64,000 nt of DNA from Limimaricola sp027213785 (GCF_050847355.1 NZ_CP193762.1:1-64000), one strand, 5' to 3'; counted from the first letter of the stretch, positions 35,351 through 44,480 are shown. The notes: generated from the sequence alone by a model not told the origin. Made by a program: numbers and translations.

Positions 35351-36049
35351 TCGTTTGCAGTGATCGAAACCGTGGCCTATGTTTTTAGAAAGTAGTGCAA
35401 GCATCTGGAATTTTCGACGTTGCCTTCGATGGTCACGAATTGGTGGTCAAAAGGACAAATCGGCGGATTTTGCCCACTTGGCCCCACCAGCAATCAATGA
35501 CTTAGAGGTGGCTGATGGCCAAATTTTGGTGGTCGCTTCATTGCCTGCAAGAGCCACACAGCTGCCACGTAGAGCAACAAGACTGCTGCTGCGTTCAGCC
35601 CTATGCCTTCAGGTTGAACAAGAATGTTTCGTTTTCACGTGTCAGCCGGTGGCACAAGGCATCTAAAGCCATGGACGTCTGCCTATTGCGTCTACAGGGC
35701 CGCGGCGTCGCTGTCGTAGGCTTGAGCGCTATAGCACGCCCCACTCCAATTTGATCGGGCTACGGAATACGATCGTTTGAAAACACCGGCAAGAGGCGAG
35801 CGGCTTTGATCGGCCTGGTAGGGGAGGGGAGGGGACAGGCCCCAGTCCCTTTACCTTTAAGGCCGCGGAACGAAGCTGAGGCTTCCGTTCCGCCCGTAGG
35901 GCCGGATCGGATTGGACGAATTTCCCTCCCCAAACGCTTTCCATTGAGGGCCTGATGAAACACGTCTGCTATTCACCGAGACAATTGAAAATGGGGCCAT
36001 CCATCCTCATCTAAACTGAGAATTTTTCCTCATAACATGGGTTTGTCTG
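35351..36049. other. gene-free stretch
   Basis: About 700 bp without a convincing gene; the short open frames show no family resemblance and no ribosome sites. Base composition is clearly lower in GC than the neighbours (35360-35640), which suggests a remnant of foreign DNA. No repeats of note. Confidence 0.4.
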
Positions 36050-37258
36050 ATGGCCCTCGATCGCGTTGATAAGGCGAGAAGCGCTGTCTCGACCTTCATG
36101 CGGGCCGAGGTTCTGGCCGCGCGCCTGGAGGCCATGGCCCGGGCCGAGCCCGAGGTCGGCAACCTGTGGCGCTCGGAGCTTGCGCTCGCCGAAGCCGTGG
36201 CGAGCGCCGGTCTTGAAGGCATCCGGATCTCCGAGGGCGACCTGTTGCCACGCATCGCGCAGAATGGAAGCCAAGATACGGATCCGACCGGCGCGGAACT
36301 GGCGCTGAGCCTGATCCGCGTTCTGAAGGCACCGGGCGATCCCCTTGCGCGGCCTGTCCAGACCATGCGGCGCTTTGAAAGGGCGGCAGGCACCGGAATG
36401 AAGCCCGGTATGGATCCGGGCGATGAGCTCGAAGGCCAACGGCTCGATGACGCCGAGATCGAAGGCATCTTCGCAGGGGTGGGTCCCGGCGACATGCCGA
36501 TCCTGGCTGCGGCTCGGGCGGCAGCCAGCTATGCGGCGCTGTCACAGCGTGCCAACCCGATTGTCGAGAGGCTGATCTTCATGGCGGTCGACAGCAGCCT
36601 GCGGGGCCGGGTTGGGCGTGGAACCGACTTCGAGGACGTCCTGCGGGGTTTGTCGGGTCGGGTCGATGCGCACTGGGTCTCGCCGCCAGCGCTCGCGTTG
36701 AGCCACAGGCAGTTCCTGCCGTGGTCGCCTGGCAGCGAGGTGGGTCTCATGAATCTCGGCGTCGGTCTCGCACGGGTCTTCGAGGCGGAGATCGGGCGCT
36801 TCGCGCTTGCGCGTGATTGGCTGCGCCGCGGGCAGGAGGCGGCGAAGGGCAGGGGCGGGCGCTCGCGCATGACCGACGCGGTCCAGGCCTTCGCAACCGC
36901 ACCGGTGCTGAGCTCGGCGCTACTTGCCGAAACGATCGGCGTGTCGATCCGCACCGCGCTGACCCTGCTGGGTGAAATGACGGATCTCGGTCTGCTGACG
37001 GAGATCACTGGCCGCCAGACGGCGCGGATCTGGGCAGTGCCAAGTCTGGGTGCGCGTCTGGCAGTGCGGCCGGTCAGGCGGGCTCGGCTACGGGCGCACG
37101 CTACCAAGCCGTCGGCCGAGCTGCGCGAAACCGCCCGCAACAACAGCCGGGATCAGAGAGAAGCCTCGGCGCAGGCAATTGAGCGCGCTTTCACTGATCT
37201 CGAGAAGGCGCTCAGCCTGGCGAATGCATTGCTGATCGCCACGCAGCGCCGAAGGTGA
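36050..37258 (+). CDS. RHE_PE00001-family (DUF1612) plasmid protein
   Basis: 402 residues of the family named after the rhizobial plasmid gene RHE_PE00001: an N-terminal helical domain (WRSELALAEAVASAGLEGI; RISEGDLLPRI), a central DUF1612-like region (VERLIFMAVDSSLRGRVGRG; LGVGLARVFEAEIGRFALAR) and a C-terminal HTH (LSSALLAETIGVSIRTALTL). Function unknown; the genes sit on plasmids, usually near repABC. Here it is 33 kb from parAB. The last 60 residues are Arg-rich and helical. Confidence 0.7.
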   Translation: MALDRVDKARSAVSTFMRAEVLAARLEAMARAEPEVGNLWRSELALAEAVASAGLEGIRISEGDLLPRIAQNGSQDTDPTGAELALSLIRVLKAPGDPLARPVQTMRRFERAAGTGMKPGMDPGDELEGQRLDDAEIEGIFAGVGPGDMPILAAARAAASYAALSQRANPIVERLIFMAVDSSLRGRVGRGTDFEDVLRGLSGRVDAHWVSPPALALSHRQFLPWSPGSEVGLMNLGVGLARVFEAEIGRFALARDWLRRGQEAAKGRGGRSRMTDAVQAFATAPVLSSALLAETIGVSIRTALTLLGEMTDLGLLTEITGRQTARIWAVPSLGARLAVRPVRRARLRAHATKPSAELRETARNNSRDQREASAQAIERAFTDLEKALSLANALLIATQRRR

Positions 37259-37431
37259 CCGAGCCTACCGCCGCACGCGAGCAGGCCATCCCGCGCAACC
37301 GCAGTCACATGCTCGAAACCAAAAATGACAGCTTCCGCTTCAAGGTCAGCACAGAGGCGTCCACCCGAAGAAGGAGGGATTCCGCGCATGCCTTGACCCA
37401 ACTCTTAACTGATCCGAATACCTCATAGGTA

Positions 37432-37471
37432 GGTCAGTTCTCGATGGCAAACCCGGGTCAGTTCTAGGTGG
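37432..37471. repeat. IS21-family end remnant (paired direct repeats)
   Basis: GGTCAGTTCTCGATGG (37432-37447) and GGTCAGTTCTAGGTGG (37456-37471) match at 14 of 16 positions and are followed by AAATTAAC. Multiple GTCAGTTCTnnGTGG-type repeats are typical of IS21-family termini. No istA/istB is present, so this is a leftover end. Confidence 0.5.
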
Positions 37472-37488
37472 AAATTAACAAGTAGTTC

Positions 37489-37836
37489 TCAGGCCGCGAC
37501 CGGAACGCGCTTCTTCGATGTTGCGATCGACAGACGGCCTTGGTCGACCTTCGGACTCTTCTTCTTAATCACGATATCGATGTCGCGACCGAGCTTGAGC
37601 AGCATCCGCAAGATCCTGTCGGACGTGATGCCTTCGAGCTTGCCGTTCATGATTTTGGAGACGTGAGACTGAGGAATGCCGAGGAGTTCTCCGGCGTCGC
37701 GCTGCGTCAGGTGACGATGCTTGATGATGGAGGCGACCTGAATCGCGAGCGCGGCCTTCAAACTCAGCTCTTCGGCGTCTTCGAGCCCAAGATCCGCGAA
37801 GACGTTGCCGGAGCTATCTGTGATTTCTTCCGTCAT
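37489..37836 (-). CDS. higA: HigA-like XRE antitoxin
   Basis: 115 residues with an XRE-type HTH (LTQRDAGELLGIPQSHVSKIMN) of the HigA-2 class: an N-terminal acidic arm, then LKAALAIQVASIIKHRHLTQ. Its start overlaps the toxin stop by 4 bp (ATGA). It should bind and neutralise the toxin encoded just before it and repress the pair's promoter. Confidence 0.85.
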   Translation of the reverse strand: MTEEITDSSGNVFADLGLEDAEELSLKAALAIQVASIIKHRHLTQRDAGELLGIPQSHVSKIMNGKLEGITSDRILRMLLKLGRDIDIVIKKKSPKVDQGRLSIATSKKRVPVAA

Positions 37837-38210
37837 GGCAGTGGCCTCTTCTTGTAATCCGCCTCGGCGAGCTTGATCCGAGACTTGATCATTTCGATGT
37901 CCTTGGGCGGCGTCTTGATGCCCGTCTTCGATTTCTTCTGGAAAGCGTGCAGAACATACACGACCCCCTTCAGGCGGAGGAGGTAGACGCACCGGTAGGT
38001 GTCACCGTCATGGTCATCCACGATCTCCAAGACGCCGGAACCGACACCCTTGTAAGGCTTGGCGCTGCCGGCCTTCTGGCCTGCCTGCGCGAACCTCAAG
38101 GCGGTCCCGATGTCCTTCTTAACTTGGTCTGGGAAATCCTGAAGGTCCTTCAGCGAACTCCCGACCCAGCGACACGGCTTGACCGATGCCTCCTTTGTCT
38201 TGATACTCAT
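37833..38210 (-). CDS. higB: RelE/HigB-like toxin (phage Gp49 type)
   Basis: 125 residues: CRWVGSSLKDLQDFPDQVKK, ALRFAQAGQKAGSAKPYKGV, VLEIVDDHDGDTYRCVYLLR and VYVLHAFQKKSKTGIKTPPK. This is the RelE-fold pattern of Gp49-like/HigB mRNA interferases that cut mRNA on the ribosome. Toxin-first gene order with an XRE antitoxin is the HigBA arrangement. A 16-bp palindrome upstream (38256-38271) is a candidate operator. Confidence 0.85.
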   Translation of the reverse strand: MSIKTKEASVKPCRWVGSSLKDLQDFPDQVKKDIGTALRFAQAGQKAGSAKPYKGVGSGVLEIVDDHDGDTYRCVYLLRLKGVVYVLHAFQKKSKTGIKTPPKDIEMIKSRIKLAEADYKKRPLP

Positions 38211-38255
38211 TTATGTATATCCTGTCAATCTTCAAGCGGCCTGTTCCGGGCACAT

Positions 38256-38271
38256 GTTGGCAGCTGCCAAC
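38256..38271. promoter_or_regulatory. palindrome upstream of higBA
   Basis: GTTGGCAGCTGCCAAC, a perfect 16-bp palindrome in the 70-bp gap between the OLD-type nuclease stop and the higB start. On the minus strand it lies 46 bp upstream of higB, a suitable position for HigA autorepression; it could also be a small hairpin at the end of the nuclease transcript. Confidence 0.35.
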
Positions 38272-38280
38272 GCGATACGC

Positions 38281-40311
38281 TCACTGGAAGGCGCGTGCAT
38301 CCCGGGCGATGTGACGCGCCAGCTTCTCATTGATCGCAACGATCAGGCGCTCGAACCTGGCGAGAGCGTCCGGGGTGAGAACGTCCGCAGGCGACTGGCC
38401 TATCTTCTCGAGGAACAGCCGGGCAGGGCGGGTCTTGCTGAACTCTACGTCGACCCCCTTGAGGGCCTGCTCCATGCGCTTGGCAAGCCGCGGGATGCGA
38501 TCGTTCACAGTGAGCTTCTTCTTCCCGATCTCGGGAGCATGGCTGTCGCGGACGAGCTTCTCGTAGATCAAGGCGTCGAGCAGGTCCTCGATGTCGGCAT
38601 CCTTGGGGCGCACGTCCTCCTCAAACGCATCACCGATCGACAGGATGTTGTTCTCCCGAAGAACCTTGGTCTTCAGGAGGTCCTCCCGGGTCGAGAGCGC
38701 ATCCTTCTCGTGGTCGAGCAGAACCAGCACGTTCAGGTTCTCCGAAGCCAGCAGCGCTGCCATGTAGGGGATCTTCTGGGCACCGCCGGCCGGCGTGATC
38801 GTCAGGCTCTCGTCGAGGCTCTGACGGCCTTGGGAGGCCAGGTATTCCGACACCGCCGACAGGATCCAGAAATCGGTCACGCCCTCGACGATCAGGTTGC
38901 TCCCGCCTACGAAGAGGCTTTGCGCCAGATCGTAGCCAAGGGCTGCCTGCAGGGGGAACAGGGTCTTCCGGTCGCCGGACGGGTTGTTCGTGACGGTGGT
39001 CCCGTCAGTTTCGGCGATGTTGACTGTCCGCACCCAGTCGAGGTGCTTGGTCGGCACCATGAATGGGGAGTGCGTGGTGTAGAGGATCTGGTTATCGAAG
39101 TCGTCCTCAAGGTGGATGAGCAGGTCGCCCTGGGACTTAGCGTGCAGGTAGAGCCCCGGCTCGTCGAGCAGCAGGATCGCGGTGTCCTTATCGCCGTTGT
39201 CGGTATCCGCCGCGAAAGCGGTGTAGAAGCTGAAGAACCACTGGAACCCGCGGCTGCGTTCATTGAGGTTCACGTCCACATCGAAGCTCTTCGCAGTGTC
39301 TGAGACGAAGGTGTGCAGGTCGTCGCCGTCGAGATTGAATCGAACCTTCACCTTCCGGTCGGTCCAGCGCTTCTGCAGCTCTCCAGAAACGACCGAACTG
39401 GCGCGGTTCGCGAGTTGGTTCCGTTGTTCAGTGTCCGACTTCTGAATCTCCTGCAGTCTAGTAGGGTCGAGACCAGCCACCTTGCAGAGCTTTTCGAAAT
39501 TCTCGTCAGCGGTGTTCGCAGTGCCCTCAGCCTTGCGCTTGAGATACGCGGGGATGTTCTGGTGGCCGGGAATTTCCGGATAGTCGTCGAAGTAGACAAA
39601 CAAGGGTAGGTGTTCCATCAGCCAACTCCGGGCTGTGGCATGTGCCTTTTCGTCTCCGGCAATCGCTTGGGCATTCTTCCGCAGGCTCGTAAGGACCTCT
39701 TCCTGCTTGTCGGTGAATTCTTCGTCGGCCTTGGCCAGTTCCGTCTGGAGGATATCGATCGCGGCAAGTGCGGCGGTTGCCCATGCCTGAGGATCCTCTT
39801 GAGGTGCGGCCGCGGCCTTGAATGTGTCGGCGGCCGCCTCGAGGACCGATTTTGCTGCGGCGTCCTCGACCCTGGTTGCAGCCGCTTTGACGCTAGCACC
39901 GATCTTCTGCACGGCCTTCTCGATGGCATCTTTTTCGAAGGGAAGGTCGTCGCGCGGAACAAATATGGTTCGCTTTGCACCGTAGAAGCGCGTGATCTTG
40001 ATGGGTTCACTTGGCCGCGCACATGGCCAGATTTTGGAAATGTGGTCCTGCTCATGTTTATCCAGAATCCACGTTGTAACGGCAACCGGGGTATCCTCGC
40101 TGCATTGCTCAAGGCGCCTGTTCCGAGGGAAGTCCTTCACGCCATTCAGAGGCTGCAGACCTCCGACAGGGTTCACATGGGTCAGGGCCCGCAGGAGGTT
40201 CGACTTGCCGCTTTCGTTCCGCCCCAGGAGAGCTGTGATCCGGAAGGCTGAAATCTCGCCGCTGTCCTGGATAGAGCGGTAGTTCATGATCCGGAACGTG
40301 GACAGCTGCAT
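38281..40311 (-). CDS. OLD-family ATPase/TOPRIM nuclease
   Basis: 676 residues. An ABC/SMC-like ATPase with Walker A GRNESGKS (30-37), a long coiled coil (about 130-290) and Walker B AILLLDEPGLYLHA with the H-loop LYTTHSPFM. A C-terminal TOPRIM domain follows, with the acid in NLIVEGVTDFWIL and VLVLLDHEKDA. OLD proteins act in phage exclusion and as nuclease parts of Gabija and similar systems. No GajB-type helicase or reverse transcriptase is adjacent, so this is a stand-alone class. Start at 40311 (MQLSTFRIMNYRSIQ), with a weak GAGG ahead. It lies upstream of higBA on the same strand. Confidence 0.88.
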   Translation of the reverse strand: MQLSTFRIMNYRSIQDSGEISAFRITALLGRNESGKSNLLRALTHVNPVGGLQPLNGVKDFPRNRRLEQCSEDTPVAVTTWILDKHEQDHISKIWPCARPSEPIKITRFYGAKRTIFVPRDDLPFEKDAIEKAVQKIGASVKAAATRVEDAAAKSVLEAAADTFKAAAAPQEDPQAWATAALAAIDILQTELAKADEEFTDKQEEVLTSLRKNAQAIAGDEKAHATARSWLMEHLPLFVYFDDYPEIPGHQNIPAYLKRKAEGTANTADENFEKLCKVAGLDPTRLQEIQKSDTEQRNQLANRASSVVSGELQKRWTDRKVKVRFNLDGDDLHTFVSDTAKSFDVDVNLNERSRGFQWFFSFYTAFAADTDNGDKDTAILLLDEPGLYLHAKSQGDLLIHLEDDFDNQILYTTHSPFMVPTKHLDWVRTVNIAETDGTTVTNNPSGDRKTLFPLQAALGYDLAQSLFVGGSNLIVEGVTDFWILSAVSEYLASQGRQSLDESLTITPAGGAQKIPYMAALLASENLNVLVLLDHEKDALSTREDLLKTKVLRENNILSIGDAFEEDVRPKDADIEDLLDALIYEKLVRDSHAPEIGKKKLTVNDRIPRLAKRMEQALKGVDVEFSKTRPARLFLEKIGQSPADVLTPDALARFERLIVAINEKLARHIARDARAFQ

Positions 40312-40685
40312 GTCAAAACCTCGAGGAATGGTGAACGTTCTTAAGGGGATATTGGCCCGAAGCGGGATCACGGAAGTTGTAGGTCACAGCCTGCTCCGCA
40401 CCTCCCGGAACAGCCTCTTGATTTCGCCGACGATCTCCGAGCTTGGCCGGTCGATTAGGCTGTTCCATGGATGGCTCCTTACATGGGTTCAGCATAACAG
40501 CACCCAATGTGGCACATTACGATGCCGGGAGCGGGAGCTATCCACTCTATCAGCGGCGCTTCCATTGGCAACTCGTTGACCATGGATTGAAGCTGGCCCC
40601 GCCGCGCACCTCCTTTTTGCGGATCAGACGACCTGCTTGTTGACCATTGAGCTATGGCTCAATTATGGCCAACAACAACGCGAAA
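40312..40685. other. intergenic stretch between OLD nuclease and TctC genes
   Basis: No gene seen. It should hold the OLD gene promoter; a weak ribosome site lies just upstream of its start. No repeats noted other than the tctC terminator to its right. Confidence 0.4.
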
Positions 40686-40713
40686 ACGCCGCCGCAAATG
40701 GTTGCGGCGGCGT
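40686..40713 (-). terminator. rho-independent terminator of the tctC operon
   Basis: A perfect 12-bp stem (40686-40697 with 40702-40713) around a 4-base loop. Read on the minus strand it is followed by TTTTCG. It is 78 bp after the tctC stop codon. Confidence 0.8.
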
Positions 40714-40790
40714 CCAGTTTCCAGGCCACTCCAGTTATCGCCCGTCTGTAAGCGAAAACAGGACAAATCCGCCGATGCCGACTGCTGCGC

Positions 40791-41789
40791 TCAGGGCTTC
40801 GGGATGCCGAACTCCTCGGGCGACCGCTTGGCGAAGCCCGCCTCGTGCACGATCCAGGAGGAGGTCGAGCGATAGGCGTCGAGGAATGCCTCGGCCTCGG
40901 CGCCCGAGGCATTCATGATGCTGAAGCCGCGGTCCGCCATCAGCGCCTCGAACTCGGGACTGCGTGCGGCCTCGGCGAAAGCGTCTTGCAGCGTCGCAAC
41001 GATATCGTCGGGGGTGCCGTCCTTGACGAACACGCCGAAGAACGGCCCCCAGGGCAGGTAGTCGGCCAGCCCCGGCAGGGTCTCGGTGATCGGGGCGACA
41101 TCGGGAAGCAGAGGGTGGGTCTCGGTGTCGACGAGGCCGATCACCTTCATGCGGCCGGCGCGGATGCCCTCGATCGCCGCGCCGAGCACCGCCGGCATCA
41201 CGTCGATCGCGCCGCCCTGCAGCGCGGTGAGCGCCGGGCCGTCGCCGTCATAGGGCACGCGGGTGAAGTCGAGCGGCACCTGGTTGGTCAGCATCGCCAG
41301 CACGATCGAGGTCAGGCCGCCCGGCCCGGTCGAGCCGACCTTGACCGCGCCGGGATTGGCTTCGGCATGGGCGATCAGGCCGGCCATGTCGTCATAGGGC
41401 GCGTCGTTGTTGGCGACGAAGATCGGGATGCCGCGGGCCAGCACGTTGATCGGCACCATGTCGTTGTAGTCGGTCTCGGCGAGGCCCAGCACCTTGTACA
41501 TCTGCGGGTTCTCGGCGCCCATCAGCAGCGTGTAGCCATCGGACGGACGGGCCATCACGTGCTTCATCGCGATCGCGCCGACGCCGCCGGTGCGGTTGGT
41601 CAGCACCACCTTGCCGCCGAGGATCTCCTCGGCATGGGGCGTGACCGAGCGCATCACCGTGTCGGTCGAGCCGCCGGCCCCCCACTGGATCACGCCCTGG
41701 ATCTCCTTTTCCGGGAATTCGGCCAGCGCCGGGGCGGCCATGGTCATCGCGGCCAGCGCCACGCCGATCAGGGTTGTCCTCATTTTCAT
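40791..41789 (-). CDS. tctC: TctC-type periplasmic carboxylate-binding protein
   Basis: 332 residues: signal peptide (about 1-23, ending APALA), then the Bug/TctC fold (IQWGAGGSTDTVMRSVTPHA; LTNRTGGVGAIAMKHVMARP; VPYDGDGPALTALQGGAIDV; FFGVFVKDGTPDDIVATLQD). It would capture an organic acid for the TctAB membrane pair encoded 7 kb away in the divergent operon. It is the last gene of the minus-strand operon, and GGAGGAG precedes the start. Splitting tctC from tctAB across an IclR gene is unusual but seen in catabolic loci. Confidence 0.9.
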   Translation of the reverse strand: MKMRTTLIGVALAAMTMAAPALAEFPEKEIQGVIQWGAGGSTDTVMRSVTPHAEEILGGKVVLTNRTGGVGAIAMKHVMARPSDGYTLLMGAENPQMYKVLGLAETDYNDMVPINVLARGIPIFVANNDAPYDDMAGLIAHAEANPGAVKVGSTGPGGLTSIVLAMLTNQVPLDFTRVPYDGDGPALTALQGGAIDVMPAVLGAAIEGIRAGRMKVIGLVDTETHPLLPDVAPITETLPGLADYLPWGPFFGVFVKDGTPDDIVATLQDAFAEAARSPEFEALMADRGFSIMNASGAEAEAFLDAYRSTSSWIVHEAGFAKRSPEEFGIPKP

Positions 41790-41815
41790 CTTCTCCTCCT
41801 CCTTCGATGAATCGC

Positions 41816-42634
41816 TCAGGCCGCGCGCGACGGCGGCAGTGCCGCCCCCGCGAGCAGGTAATCGACCAGCCGCTCGGCCTCGGCCTCGAACATGCCGGCG
41901 CCGGTCATCGTGGCGCAGCCCAGCTCGCGCGCCGCCGCGACCATCGGCGAGACCTCGGGCCGGGTGATCGCGCAGGCCACGAACTGCCCGCGCCGCATCC
42001 GGGCCGGATCGGCCGGAAAGGGATCGCCGGGGCGCATGCCGCAGGGGCTGACATTGGCGATCAGGTCAAAGTCCGTAGGGTCGTCGGATCCGGGGCCGAC
42101 CTGGCCCGGAAAGCGCGTTTCGAGCGCGGTGATGACCGCATCGCGCCGGGCTGCGTCGAGATCGGCGATAGCAAGAAAGGCGGCGCCGCGGGCAAGGATC
42201 TCGTGCGCCACAGCGGCGCCGGCGCCCCCGGCGCCGATCAGCAACGCCCGGCGCCCCTCGGGGTCGAAACCCCGGGCCGCGACCCCGTCCATGTAGCCCA
42301 GCCCGTCGAGATTGTCGCCGACGAGCTGGCCCTGCGCATCTTTGTGGATCACGTTGACCGAGCCTACAAAGCGGGCCCGCTCGCTGACCACGTCACAATG
42401 GTCGATCGCCGGGATCTTGTGCGGGATCGTCACCACCGCGCCGCCGATGTTCGGCACCGCGCGGATCGTGTCGAAGACCGCCGCGACCCGTGCCGCCGGC
42501 ACCTGCATCGGCGGCACGATGGCGTTGACGCCGCGCCGGGCGAGGATCTCAGTGAGGTAACGCGGCGAGCGCACCTGCGCGACCGGATCGCCAATCACCG
42601 GGTAGAGGATGGTCTCGCCGTCAAGCTGCGGCAT
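41816..42634 (-). CDS. shikimate-dehydrogenase-like enzyme (catabolic type)
   Basis: 272 residues with the AroE fold: the substrate region VIGDPVAQVRSPRYLTEIL, the catalytic lysine in VVTIPHK, its partner Asp in VGDNLDGLGYMDG and the nucleotide motif ALLIGAGGAGAAVAHEIL. Biosynthetic AroE has SxS at the first site; here it is VRSP, so the substrate is probably a related hydroxy acid such as quinate or another cyclic acid. The 42634 start overlaps the flavoprotein gene by 14 bp and has AGGAG ahead of it. It lies between a KstD-like gene and tctC in one operon. Confidence 0.8.
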   Translation of the reverse strand: MPQLDGETILYPVIGDPVAQVRSPRYLTEILARRGVNAIVPPMQVPAARVAAVFDTIRAVPNIGGAVVTIPHKIPAIDHCDVVSERARFVGSVNVIHKDAQGQLVGDNLDGLGYMDGVAARGFDPEGRRALLIGAGGAGAAVAHEILARGAAFLAIADLDAARRDAVITALETRFPGQVGPGSDDPTDFDLIANVSPCGMRPGDPFPADPARMRRGQFVACAITRPEVSPMVAAARELGCATMTGAGMFEAEAERLVDYLLAGAALPPSRAA

Positions 42635-44348
42635 GGGAGGTCTCCTTGCTGGTTCGGGCGGCGCGGGCGGCGGCATGGCCGCCGGCGATCGCGCCGAAGA
42701 CGAGGGCCGGGCCGAGGGTGATGCCGGGTCCCGGATAGGTGCCGCCCATGATCGACTGCATGTCGTTGCCGGCGGCGTAGAGCCCCTCGATCACCGTGCC
42801 GTCGGCGCGCAGCAGCCGGGCCGAGACGTCGGCGCGAAAGCCCAGGGCAGTGCCGATATCCGCCGGTTGCAGGCGGACGGCATAGAAGGGCGCGGTGGCG
42901 ATTGGGCCGAGCGTCGGGTTCGGTTCGACGGCGGGATCGCCATTGTGGCGCTGATACGGGGTAGTGCCGCGCCCAAGGGCGGTATCCGTGCCCGATCGCG
43001 CGGCGGCGTTGATCTGCGCCACGCTCTCCTCGAGTGTCGCGGGCTCCGCGCCGATCCGTGCGGCCAGCTCGGCGATGTTGTCAGCGCGGATCAGGTAGCC
43101 GTCAGAGAGATAGGGGCCGAGCCTGTCGCCGCCGGGTCGCACCATGCCGAGACCATAGCGCCGGATCGCCGCCGCGTCGGCGACGATCCAGCCATGCGCG
43201 GTATCCGATCCGCCTTCGAGCATCGCCTGGCCGAACCGGTGGTAGGACAGCGTTTCGTTGACGAAGCGCCGCCCGCGCGCGTCGACGCAGACCGTGCCGG
43301 GCTTGGCGCGGTCGAGTACGAAATGCGGAAACACCGCCCGGCTGCCGTCGCGACGCGTGCGGATCGAGCAGGGCGCCCAAAAGGCGTTCTGCGCGCCCCC
43401 GGTGCCGTAGTGCGCGCCAAGCGCCTCGGCCATCGGGTGCAGCTCGGCGGTATGGCCCGGCGCGGCGGGGCTGTCGGGGCCGAGCGCCGCGGGCAGGTGC
43501 GCGGCGCGGCGGCGCGGATCGCGGCCGAAGCCGCCGGTGGCGAGGATCACCCCGCCACGCACTGCGATCCTCTCGGCCCCGCCCGGCCCGTCGAGCGCCA
43601 GCCCGGTGACCCGACCGGCATCGGAGATGATTTCGGCGACGCTTGTGTCGCGCCGGATCTCGACGCCCAGATCGGCGGCGCTGGCCAGCAGCCGGGCGAC
43701 CAGCGCGTTGCCCATCACCAGCCGGGTATGGCGGCCGTGGCGCAGCCGATCGCGGCCGTAGCGCGCGACGATGCGCAGCGTGTGCATCATTGCCGACGGG
43801 CTGCGCCAGCGGGCCAGCAGCTGGGGGATGTCGGTGCGGTCGATGTTCATGCCGCCGAGAATGGTAAATTCGGGGATCGGCGGGCGGATCGCCTCACGCA
43901 GACGGCCCATCGGCCGCGTGTCGAAAGGCACCGGCTCGATCGCGCGGCCGTTAAGGGTCGCGTGCGGCGGCGCCCATTCGTAATCGGGGTGGCGTGGGCA
44001 GGGGCGGAAGGCGACTCGCGTCTCGGCCTCGAGGCGGGCGATGACGCCCGGCCCGGCATCGAGGAACGCCTCGCGCATTGCGCGGTCGCCATGGCCGCCG
44101 ACCGCGCCGTCGAGAAAGGCCGAGACCCGCTCGCGGTCATCCTCCGGGTTGATCGCGCGGCCCGGCGCGCTCAGCGGCACCCAGACGGTGCCGCCAGACA
44201 GGGCGGAGGTGCCACCGATCAGGCCGGTCCGCTCGATCAGCACCACCGAGGCGCCGTCCAGAGCCGCAATCACTGCCGCGCACAGACCGGCGGCTCCGGA
44301 CCCGACCACCGCGACATCGTATTGCCGCTCTTTCACATCCGCATCCAT
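42621..44348 (-). CDS. KstD-like FAD-dependent dehydrogenase 1
   Basis: 575 residues of the 3-ketosteroid-1-dehydrogenase/fumarate-reductase flavoprotein family. FAD-binding GSGAAGLCAAVIAALDGASV is followed by ERTGLIGGTSALSGGTVWVP. The second FAD motif is GGVILATGGFGRDP, and the C-terminal AAGNDMQSIMGGTYPGPGIT is typical. Such enzymes desaturate ring ketones. The start at 44348 has GGGGAGG six bases ahead. It is paralogous to the flavoprotein at 45293-47053, and the two flank the IclR regulator in divergent operons. It is first in its operon (flavoprotein, aroE-like, tctC). Confidence 0.87.
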   Translation of the reverse strand: MDADVKERQYDVAVVGSGAAGLCAAVIAALDGASVVLIERTGLIGGTSALSGGTVWVPLSAPGRAINPEDDRERVSAFLDGAVGGHGDRAMREAFLDAGPGVIARLEAETRVAFRPCPRHPDYEWAPPHATLNGRAIEPVPFDTRPMGRLREAIRPPIPEFTILGGMNIDRTDIPQLLARWRSPSAMMHTLRIVARYGRDRLRHGRHTRLVMGNALVARLLASAADLGVEIRRDTSVAEIISDAGRVTGLALDGPGGAERIAVRGGVILATGGFGRDPRRRAAHLPAALGPDSPAAPGHTAELHPMAEALGAHYGTGGAQNAFWAPCSIRTRRDGSRAVFPHFVLDRAKPGTVCVDARGRRFVNETLSYHRFGQAMLEGGSDTAHGWIVADAAAIRRYGLGMVRPGGDRLGPYLSDGYLIRADNIAELAARIGAEPATLEESVAQINAAARSGTDTALGRGTTPYQRHNGDPAVEPNPTLGPIATAPFYAVRLQPADIGTALGFRADVSARLLRADGTVIEGLYAAGNDMQSIMGGTYPGPGITLGPALVFGAIAGGHAAARAARTSKETSHAAA

Positions 44349-44395
44349 GCCCATCCTCCCCAGCGAATCGCTCCTTGCTACCACCTAATCAAAAA

Positions 44396-44448
44396 ACGGA
44401 AAGTGATTCAAGTTTAGAAAATACTTCCAGTATGGGGCGATTTTCCGT
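44396..44448. promoter_or_regulatory. divergent control region of the catabolic operons
   Basis: An AT-rich gap between the divergent flavoprotein and IclR genes. ACGGAAA (44396-44402) and TTTCCGT (44442-44448) form an inverted pair about 46 bp apart, each near one of the two expected promoters. This is a candidate IclR operator pair. Confidence 0.4.
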
Positions 44449-44480
44449 ATGGTGATTGCATGACGGTCAAGGAGGCGCCG

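Noticed and set aside
35379..35666. A 95-codon plus-strand open frame after the tniQ terminator
   Set aside because: No ribosome site, odd composition and no resemblance to a family.
38179..39303. A 374-codon plus-strand open frame over the OLD gene end and higB start
   Set aside because: Shadow of the minus-strand OLD gene; no ribosome site or recognisable domain.
40791..41789. Calling the TctC protein a citrate-binding protein
   Set aside because: TctC homologues bind many different acids; the neighbours point to a cyclic acid and no residue visible here settles the ligand.
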